DNA of 64,000 nucleotides, from contig NZ_LN831279.1 in the NCBI RefSeq assembly GCF_900069005.2, positions 2,994,961-3,058,960 of the forward strand, in the 5' to 3' direction. The position numbers and the translations under genes were made by a program. The DNA comes from Paenibacillus sp. GM2. GTDB lineage: Bacteria; Bacillota; Bacilli; Paenibacillales; Paenibacillaceae. The notes under the pieces are model-generated. The model did not search any database. It worked only from the letters and a program-made list of their open reading frames with translations, and was not told where the DNA came from. Shown here in pieces: positions 57,660 to 64,000 of the stretch (position 1 is the first letter of the stretch; every line of letters starts with the position of its first letter).

Positions 57660-59252
57660 TTAGCTGTTCTTCCAGCGGTCATAGGCAACTTGATAAATTT
57701 CCTGGAAGCGGTCGGATCCCATTTTCTTAAGGGTTTGGACATATTTATCCCAACCGTCGATAGCTTCTTGTCCGGTAATGAATTTCGCTTCCATCTGCGC
57801 CACATAAGTGCTCAGGTCGGAACGAAGCGCTGTAACTTCAGCAGACTCAGCTTCTGTCAGGAACAAGGCTGGGAATGGAACTCGAGCGCCACGGTTGAGC
57901 AGCTTCGTCTGGGACTCATTTTCAACCCATTTCGCAAACTCGTCCTTAACAGGCTCATCAGGCACGATCATCGGAGAAGCGATACCGAAGTTAGGCGTGA
58001 TTTTCGAACGGAAATCCTCTCTGTCTTCTCCGTTAGGTACAGGCAAATACTCAATCGTTTGTTTGGAATCATCTGTATATTTCCACAAGATTCCCTCCGG
58101 TCCTTTGTTCCACATCATTTGTCCTTCCGAACTGTACATGTAGTCAACCCAACGAATAGATGCCTCTGGACTAGGATTCGTCCTAGAGATTGCAAAGGTT
58201 CCCGTGGAAAAGCCTTTGTTCCGAGCAATCACCGCTTGATCCACCATATCGCTCTTCACAGGACTAAACATTGGATCTTCCGTGCTTGGTTGGCCGCCAA
58301 GCGACATGTAGGCATGCCAGTCAGAGAACAACAAAACCTGATTGTTTTTGATCTTGGCTTTCTTTTGATCATCGGTTTGCGAGAAGGACTCATGATCCAG
58401 CAAATCCTCGTCCCACAGTTTATTCAGGTAAGTGACATATCCCTTATAGGAGTCCTCAGCAGGTGTGTAGTGGACTACATCATTATCATCCACATAGAGC
58501 TCTTCCTCATAGGCTCCAAAGGCACCCAAAATCCATGTTCTGATATCTCTTAATTTGATTCCTGAAGAAGAAGACAGAGGAATGTTCTTAGAATCCTTCT
58601 CTTTAAACAGCTTTAATAGATCATACAACTCATCGGTTGTTGCGGGCAGATCGGTAACATGAAGCTCCTTCAAAATTTCACCGTTATACCACATCGGGTT
58701 TCTATACCAGGGTTGGTATGGCTCGATACGCGGCAAAGAATAGATATGTCCGTCAGGAGCAGTAATGGACTTGCGAATATCCGGATTGTCTTCAAGCGCC
58801 TGCTTAATGTTAGGTGCATACTTATCGATTAAGTCTTCCAATGGAAGCAAGATGCCTTGGCTGCCATAGGTCTGTTCTTCAGCTTGGGTCAACTTCGCGG
58901 CAAAGAAAATATCCGGATAGTCGCCACTGGCAAATACGAGATTCTTCTTGGTGTCGAAGCTGTCTCTCGGCGCATTGCGGTATTCGATTTTAATACCTGT
59001 AAGCTTGTCCATCTCTTGCATGACAGGCATGTCCTTCCAGTTCTGAATCCCCATATCAGGAGCCATAATAGACAAAGTCAAGGGCTCATTAACGATCGGA
59101 TAGCCTTCCTTATTAACCTTAGATTCCGCATTGCCGCTGTTGCCGCTTGCAGAGCTCCCCTCCCCTTTGCCCCCACAGCCGCTCAGCAAAGATAACGCCA
59201 TAACCGCTGCAAGTATGGACATGAAGATTTTTTTCTTTTTAATCACATGCAT
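57660..59252 (-). CDS. Extracellular solute-binding lipoprotein (LplA type)
   Basis: A 530-residue lipoprotein of ABC importer family 1, LplA/YtcQ-like. The signal peptide (KKIFMSILAAVMALSLLSGC) has its lipobox Leu-Ser-Gly-Cys at residues 23-26. EYRNAPRDSFDTKKNLVFASGDYPDIFF and SYKGYVTYLNKLWDEDLLDHESF are typical of these oligosaccharide-binding proteins. GGGGAGGC precedes the ATG. With the permease at the right edge and GH130 it should import a glycan, perhaps mannosides. A cre-like site lies 140 bases upstream. Confidence 0.92.
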   Translation of the reverse strand: MHVIKKKKIFMSILAAVMALSLLSGCGGKGEGSSASGNSGNAESKVNKEGYPIVNEPLTLSIMAPDMGIQNWKDMPVMQEMDKLTGIKIEYRNAPRDSFDTKKNLVFASGDYPDIFFAAKLTQAEEQTYGSQGILLPLEDLIDKYAPNIKQALEDNPDIRKSITAPDGHIYSLPRIEPYQPWYRNPMWYNGEILKELHVTDLPATTDELYDLLKLFKEKDSKNIPLSSSSGIKLRDIRTWILGAFGAYEEELYVDDNDVVHYTPAEDSYKGYVTYLNKLWDEDLLDHESFSQTDDQKKAKIKNNQVLLFSDWHAYMSLGGQPSTEDPMFSPVKSDMVDQAVIARNKGFSTGTFAISRTNPSPEASIRWVDYMYSSEGQMMWNKGPEGILWKYTDDSKQTIEYLPVPNGEDREDFRSKITPNFGIASPMIVPDEPVKDEFAKWVENESQTKLLNRGARVPFPALFLTEAESAEVTALRSDLSTYVAQMEAKFITGQEAIDGWDKYVQTLKKMGSDRFQEIYQVAYDRWKNS

Positions 59253-59389
59253 TGCCTCCCCTTAGAGTAAATTAACCAAATTAATAAGTGCAGGAATCGC
59301 GCTTCACCTGGAGCCTCTTCCCCGGCATTATTATGTTTGGTTTGCGCTTTGCAAGGGCTTTCCCTAAACTGTCGTTTTGGATGATTATT

Positions 59390-59403
59390 TGCTAGCGCTT
59401 ACA
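59390..59403. promoter_or_regulatory. Candidate catabolite-response element (cre)
   Basis: TGCTAGCGCTTACA matches the CcpA consensus TGWNANCGNTNWCA except at the third base. It lies upstream of the lipoprotein gene. The rest of 59404-59765 shows no gene. Confidence 0.45.
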
Positions 59404-59765
59404 GTGTAATTCTAAGCAAGGTCGTTATTAAGCGTAAATATGTCGATTTTGTATTGTCATATTTCACGGATAAATGCTCTGAATCGCATAAATAGAAGCA
59501 ACAGACCGCTTATCAAGATGCCATTATAGTCTAATATATGTCTTTTGTTAAATCCGTTGGGGATGCAAATTTTACATATCGAGTCCTCCTCGTGATCGTC
59601 CGCCAGAGAACCTGAGACTAGCCTAGATCTTTCTTTGAGAACTAAGTCACCTACCTCTGTTGATCAGTATGTCGTTTTTTACTTTAGAGATTTACATGCT
59701 ATATAAACCGCTAATGAAATCGTTTCCTTTACAGCCGTCGCTTTTTCGTCCATAATAATGATCAG

Positions 59766-59779
59766 AACATTATAATGTT
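59766..59779. promoter_or_regulatory. Palindrome identical to the dga-like operator
   Basis: AACATTATAATGTT, with TTAA following, identical over 17 bases to 14785-14801 upstream of the GntR-linked operon. It lies 43 bases before the start of the membrane AraC regulator. Confidence 0.5.
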
Positions 59780-59821
59780 TAATATATGATGTTGATAACA
59801 TTTAGGAGAGAGAACGCGACA

Positions 59822-62164
59822 ATGGCCAAATTAGCACCGAAGATATCTATAGAATCCAAGTTTCTCAGATCCTGGAACGGCTTTAAGTCCAAGCTGCTGC
59901 TCAAGTATACGCTATCTTACATCCTGATTTTCCTGATACCTTTAACCCTCGTTACCCTATTAATTTATGAGAACGCAGTCAACGCCCTTCGCAAGGAGAT
60001 TGAACAGACTAATTTTAATCAGCTGAATCAGGCCAAAATTACAATCGATGAACGAATGAGCGAACTTCAGCATATCGCGAGCAGAATCGCCTATGACCAG
60101 AAGCTTAGCTCCTACATGGTTCACGATCCGTATTACAGCATGGAAGCCATTGAGACACTGGGGAATTACAAGGCGAACAGCGGGATATTAGAGGATCTGT
60201 TTCTTTATTTTCATAACGATAACCAAATATATTCCTACCGCGGACTAACCGACATCGATATCGTCTTTGGCGACCTGTATCATTACGATAATTGGGACAG
60301 CAAGCAAATTTACCATGATCTGAACGAAATCAATCAGCCCACCGTACGCCCGGCGGAATATGTTACGGTGAATTTACGTAAGGATTCAACTCTGACGATG
60401 CTTTTTCCGATCAAGCCAACGGACCTGTATCCCAACGCAACCGTCGTATATATGGTTAACGAGGCCATGTTTACAGGTGTAATGGATACGATTCTGAACA
60501 GCTTTTCGGGCAATGGGTATATCTTCACTCAGGATGGTCAGCTGCTGACATCCGTCAACAAGGAAACCGAAATCTCCCCGGATACGGTTCAAATGCTGTC
60601 CACCCTGGAGCCTGGGATACACAATATGAAGCTAAATGGAATACAGCACTCTGTTGTATCCACCAAATCCAAAGAGAACAACTGGACCTATGTTACCACC
60701 ATACCTAGCTATCAGTTTTTTAGTAAAGTGGTGCATATCCAGACATTAATACTTATCGTATTTCTAGTTACGGTAATATCAGGCGTTGCTGCTGCAGTAT
60801 TTCTGGCTAAGCGGCAGTATCATCCGATCAAAGATATCATCGAGTTTACCAAACAGAAGTACCATTCAAATCATTCCACCCGTACTCGCAACGAATGGGA
60901 ATGGATCAAGCAGACCATTCATGAATACAGCGCAAGAATTGATACCCAGGTTCCTTTTGTGAGAAATCAGTGTCTCCTGTTGCTGTTCAAGCATGGTAAG
61001 CCGAATGATCCAGATATCGAGAGCATGATCATCCGCTCGGGTCTGGAATACCCTGGGGAGCAAGGAATCTATTTATCTATGATATTGGCCTGGGATGACT
61101 GTACAGTAGCCGATGAAGCTTTATCGATTCAGCACTACATGCAGGAAACGCTTAGCGAACTGGAACTTCCGAACCTTCAGGCTCGTATTTTCGGTATCGA
61201 GTTTAATACCAAAGATCAGTTTGCCTTGCTGGTCTCAATGCCGGCTGATCACAGTGAATCGGTGCAGAAAAGAATCGAGGCGGTCATTGAAGCGATTAAG
61301 ATCCTCGTTACCGAGAAAGCCCAGGTCATGCCCTATTTCGGCGTGGGTCTGCCGTATCCCGATCTCGCTAGTATGAATCAATCCTTTATCGAAGCCGCTA
61401 CTGCAATAGATAACCGTATCATAGGAGAAAACGGACGCGTTACCTATTTCGAGCAGCTTCAGGATATTGTGGTTACCGAAGCAGAGGCATTCTGGATTCC
61501 CAAGAAATCATTCCTCAAGCTTGAACAGAGCTTGAAGCAGGGGAATGAGTCCGTCGCCAATCAGGTGATCGGCGATATCCTTCGACAGATCAAAGAGGAA
61601 GCTTTGTCTCCCGTCCTGCTGCGCTGTATCTGCTCTGATCTCTTGAACTCCCTGCTGCGGACATCCCATGAGCTCGGTGTTACCGAAGTGTTCAAGAATC
61701 TCAACCATTATACCGTCTATGACACGCTGGAAGAACTTGAAGCCGGATTAACCGATTTAACCAGACGTATATGTGACCAGGTTGAACGAAATACGGAGAT
61801 GGATCAGCCATCGCTGATCGAGGATATTGTCTCTTATGTGGACCAGAGGTACGCTGACTATACGCTCAGTCTGGAGCATGTCGCACTGAAATACTCGGTA
61901 TCCATCTCTTATTTAAGCCGTACGTTTAAAGACAAAACCGGGATTAATTTCACGCAATATATTTGGCAAAGAAGAATGGAAGAAGTGAAACGACTGCTTA
62001 TTACTACGAATGCACCCTTAAAAGAGATTATCGAGCAGGTTGGGTATCTGGACGCCGCAAACTTTATTCGAAAGTTTAAAAAAGAAACCGGAGTCACGCC
62101 CGGACAATTCCGCAAGCAACACGAAGATCAAGGAAAAACGAGCAGGAGCCTGCCCATTAGCTGA
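59822..62164 (+). CDS. Membrane-anchored AraC-family regulator
   Basis: A 780-residue regulator of the type often found beside LplABC transporters in Paenibacillus. Transmembrane helices lie at residues ~28-50 (TLSYILIFLIPLTLVTLLIY) and ~303-328 (TLILIVFLVTVISGVAAAVF), enclosing an extracellular Cache-like sensor. A cytoplasmic middle domain follows, and the end (~670-770) is an AraC helix-turn-helix pair (LSLEHVALKYSVSISYLSRT, LKEIIEQVGYLDAANFIRKF). I chose the ATG at 59822, with AGGAGAG 11 bases ahead. It probably activates the divergent lipoprotein gene and GH130. Confidence 0.9.
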   Translation: MAKLAPKISIESKFLRSWNGFKSKLLLKYTLSYILIFLIPLTLVTLLIYENAVNALRKEIEQTNFNQLNQAKITIDERMSELQHIASRIAYDQKLSSYMVHDPYYSMEAIETLGNYKANSGILEDLFLYFHNDNQIYSYRGLTDIDIVFGDLYHYDNWDSKQIYHDLNEINQPTVRPAEYVTVNLRKDSTLTMLFPIKPTDLYPNATVVYMVNEAMFTGVMDTILNSFSGNGYIFTQDGQLLTSVNKETEISPDTVQMLSTLEPGIHNMKLNGIQHSVVSTKSKENNWTYVTTIPSYQFFSKVVHIQTLILIVFLVTVISGVAAAVFLAKRQYHPIKDIIEFTKQKYHSNHSTRTRNEWEWIKQTIHEYSARIDTQVPFVRNQCLLLLFKHGKPNDPDIESMIIRSGLEYPGEQGIYLSMILAWDDCTVADEALSIQHYMQETLSELELPNLQARIFGIEFNTKDQFALLVSMPADHSESVQKRIEAVIEAIKILVTEKAQVMPYFGVGLPYPDLASMNQSFIEAATAIDNRIIGENGRVTYFEQLQDIVVTEAEAFWIPKKSFLKLEQSLKQGNESVANQVIGDILRQIKEEALSPVLLRCICSDLLNSLLRTSHELGVTEVFKNLNHYTVYDTLEELEAGLTDLTRRICDQVERNTEMDQPSLIEDIVSYVDQRYADYTLSLEHVALKYSVSISYLSRTFKDKTGINFTQYIWQRRMEEVKRLLITTNAPLKEIIEQVGYLDAANFIRKFKKETGVTPGQFRKQHEDQGKTSRSLPIS

Positions 62165-62242
62165 GCAGCCGACCTCTCCTACCTCCGTACATACCGTTCG
62201 GTATACGGCGGTTCAATCGATTAGGTACAAATTTGTATAAAC

Positions 62243-62273
62243 AATAAGCCTTCCCGGTTCGGGAAGGCTTATT
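62243..62273. terminator. Bidirectional terminator between araC-type and GH130 genes
   Basis: A perfect 14-bp stem, AATAAGCCTTCCCG / CGGGAAGGCTTATT, with a three-base loop, between two convergent genes. Confidence 0.9.
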
Positions 62274-62275
62274 CG

Positions 62276-63298
62276 TTAACATGAACTGGACTCGTTCAGA
62301 ATGTGATCGACCAATTCAGCCAATGGAACGGTGGCTAAGGCTATTGCCGTATCCGTAACGCCATAATAAATATATAGCAGATCATCTTTGACCACATTTC
62401 CTGTAGGGAATATTACATTCGGGATCTGGTAGCCGAATTTTTCATAGTAAGTCTCAGGCTCCATAATGAAGTTTCTCGTTCTGGCAATAACCTTTTCCGG
62501 ATTCTCTAAATCGAGCAGCATCGCTCCAACCCGATACACTATTTCATCATCTACCCCATGGTACAGCACCAACCAACCTTTATCTGTCTTTATTGGCGGA
62601 GTAGAACCCCCAATCTTTCTGGATTCCCATGCCGGATTTTCTGCCTTGGCAAGAAGCCTGGGCTCCTCCCAATGGATCAAATCCTCGGAATAAGTAATCC
62701 ACATTGCAGCTTTGTCCGTACCGTATTCCTCGCCGATGTATTCCTCCGGTCGACGAAGCAATACATACTTGCCATTGATCTTCTCCGGGAACAGAATATT
62801 GTCACGGTCATTGATCTCAAGCGGAGTGGTGTCCGCTACAAATTCCCAATCGATCAGATTCCTGGACTTCACAATAGAAGAACGGGTTAGCCAGTGGCCC
62901 TCCTTCTCGCCCCAGCCGTCCGGATACTCAGGAATCGATCTCTCCGGAACACCACGGTTTGTTGGGTAATAGTTCATGGCGCAAGGACGCAAAGCGTAAT
63001 TCATGTAGAATGTATCCTCCATTTTGACAATGCGTGGGTCCTGTACGCTTCCATAAGGGAAACCAAGCTCATCCGGTGTCAGGATGGGCTCGTCCTTGAC
63101 ATGGGTGAAGTTTACGCCATCCTCACTCTCCAGTAAGCCAAGGTAGTTTTTACAAGGAGTCAATGAACCTGCTGTTCGCTCTATCATATAAAACTTGCCA
63201 TTATCGATAATTACGGCAGGATTGAATACCGTAACTTTCCGCCATTCATACCCCCCCGGAACAACGATCGGGTTGTTAGGGTGCCTCGTAATTTTCAT
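62276..63298 (-). CDS. Glycoside hydrolase family 130 phosphorylase (beta-mannoside type)
   Basis: A 340-residue GH130 enzyme; the family phosphorolyses beta-1,2- or beta-1,4-linked mannosides and gives mannose 1-phosphate. FNPAVIIDNGKFYMIERTAG, GSVQDPRIVKMEDTFYMNYA with the catalytic Asp, RDNILFPEKINGKYVLLRRP and WLVLYHGVDDE, which is typical of GH130, can be seen. The ATG at 63298 has AGGAGGG 11 bases ahead. It lies just after the permease gene on the same strand, so uptake and cleavage go together. Confidence 0.9.
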   Translation of the reverse strand: MKITRHPNNPIVVPGGYEWRKVTVFNPAVIIDNGKFYMIERTAGSLTPCKNYLGLLESEDGVNFTHVKDEPILTPDELGFPYGSVQDPRIVKMEDTFYMNYALRPCAMNYYPTNRGVPERSIPEYPDGWGEKEGHWLTRSSIVKSRNLIDWEFVADTTPLEINDRDNILFPEKINGKYVLLRRPEEYIGEEYGTDKAAMWITYSEDLIHWEEPRLLAKAENPAWESRKIGGSTPPIKTDKGWLVLYHGVDDEIVYRVGAMLLDLENPEKVIARTRNFIMEPETYYEKFGYQIPNVIFPTGNVVKDDLLYIYYGVTDTAIALATVPLAELVDHILNESSSC

Positions 63299-63389
63299 TG
63301 AAGTATTTTCCCTCCTAATTCTGAAATTCACTATTATGGGTTAAGTTGAAAGCATCTGAAAAACACGGGGTATAAGCTGAAAATATCTT

Positions 63390-64000
63390 TTATCCTTTTA
63401 CTGAACCGATCATAACACCTTGAACGAAATAACGCTGCAAGAACGGATATACAACAATGATAGGAAGCGTAGATACAATAATAACCGCATATTTAACCAT
63501 CGCTGCGATCTCCGCTTTGTTATTCATCGCTATAGCAGCGTCACCGCTGGCTGCACCTGTCGCATCCGCTGACATTTCCTGCAGAACGAGAATTTGCCGT
63601 AATATCATCTGCAGCGGATACTTTGCTTCATCGTTCAGATAGATCAGGGCCGGAAAATAACTGTTCCAATGCCCTACTCCATAAAATAAAGCCATAACAG
63701 CGATTATCGGTGCCGACAAAGGAATTATAATCCGGATAAACAGCTTGAAGTTTGTACAACCATCAATATAAGCAGCTTCATTTAATTCCTTCGGAATGCT
63801 GGATTCAAAGAACGTACGGGCAACAATCAAGTTGTAGACGGATACAGTCGTTGGCAGAATGAGCGCCCCTATCGAGTTGATCAACCCCAGGCCTTTTACA
63901 AGCAAGTAAGTTGGGATGAGTCCCCCGTTAAAGAACATCGTGACCAGAAACATGCCCATAAAAAATTTACGCCCGACAAAATCAGGTCTGCTTAGCGAGT
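63390..64000 (-). CDS. Carbohydrate ABC transporter permease (LplC/YtcP type), cut by window edge
   Basis: The last ~203 codons of an inner-membrane permease; the 5' part lies beyond 64000 (the frame is open to the edge and starts there with SLSRPDFVGRKFFMGMFLVT). The EAA loop that contacts the ATPase is KELNEAAYIDGCTNFKLFIRIIIPL, and the end is PFLQRYFVQGVMIGSVKG, as in LplC/YtcP. It works with an LplB-type partner, not in the window, and the lipoprotein at 57660. Confidence 0.93.
   Translation of the reverse strand, partial: SLSRPDFVGRKFFMGMFLVTMFFNGGLIPTYLLVKGLGLINSIGALILPTTVSVYNLIVARTFFESSIPKELNEAAYIDGCTNFKLFIRIIIPLSAPIIAVMALFYGVGHWNSYFPALIYLNDEAKYPLQMILRQILVLQEMSADATGAASGDAAIAMNNKAEIAAMVKYAVIIVSTLPIIVVYPFLQRYFVQGVMIGSVKG

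Noticed and set aside
59714..59728. Second cre site upstream of the membrane AraC gene
   Set aside because: TGAAATCGTTTCCT misses the consensus at both the W and the final A positions; too weak to call.

Overview
The window looks like the chromosome of a Paenibacillus-type Firmicute. The basis is family content and style, not a database hit: strong GGAGG ribosome sites, PBSX-type (Xkd) phage tail genes, an LplA-type lipoprotein with its permease, GH130, a copper-amine-oxidase-like stalk protein, VanW, and long membrane-anchored AraC regulators. Most of the window is carbohydrate catabolism; the centre is a large phage-tail locus.

Left part (1-15.4 kb). On the minus strand lie a partial aldo/keto reductase, a short-chain dehydrogenase and an L-fucose operon (fucI, aldolase, kinase, fucU), probably controlled by the AraC regulator at 7278-8129. 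Between them are a probable type I toxin-antitoxin pair (toxin 6056-6151, antisense RNA about 6152-6263) and a vanW gene interrupted by one in-frame TGA. Next come seven 40-bp tandem repeats, a ~613-bp tandem duplication that carries a copy of the 3' end of gntR, and a minus-strand operon (amidohydrolase, DgaE-like lyase, DgaF-like aldolase, KDG kinase, GntR) with palindromic operators at 14785 and 14832.

Centre (15.5-49.0 kb). Two complete contractile-tail modules lie in tandem on the minus strand: module II (43.5-29.8 kb) and module I (29.6-17.7 kb). Each has sheath, tube, frameshifted assembly chaperone, tape measure, LysM, XkdQ, DUF2577, DUF2634, baseplate J, YmfQ and fibre genes. One lysis cassette (XhlA, GH25 lysin, holin; 15.5-17.0 kb) follows module I. 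No terminase, portal, protease, capsid or integrase gene is seen, so this is best read as a double R-type tailocin (phage-tail bacteriocin) locus and not a whole prophage. Its control region at 46.7-48.6 kb has an ArpU-like activator, a divergent XRE repressor with four TTACC-N5-GGTAA operators between them, and an ImmA-like metalloprotease. Three promoters (29.74, 43.56 and 46.59 kb) share one architecture: three 5-bp iterons at an exact 11-bp period ending exactly 35 bp before a TATTGT -10 box, followed in the leader by an intrinsic-terminator-like hairpin. The third copy drives a DUF4127 gene, which ties that gene to the tail regulon. Two small accessory genes inside the tail operons have their own promoters and terminators.

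Right part (49-64 kb). A LacI regulator precedes uxaB-uxaA-uxaC (hexuronate catabolism), with three matching 14-bp operators. Then come an FMN reductase, a divergent MerR/aldo-keto reductase pair with a 19-bp-spacer promoter, and a mannoside-type uptake locus (solute-binding lipoprotein, membrane AraC regulator, GH130 phosphorylase, truncated permease). The uxa pathway ends in 2-keto-3-deoxygluconate, for which the kinase and aldolase of the 10.5-12.3 kb operon could be the next enzymes. Three copies of a short MITE-like repeat sit in intergenic regions, two of them between an operator and the gene it should control.
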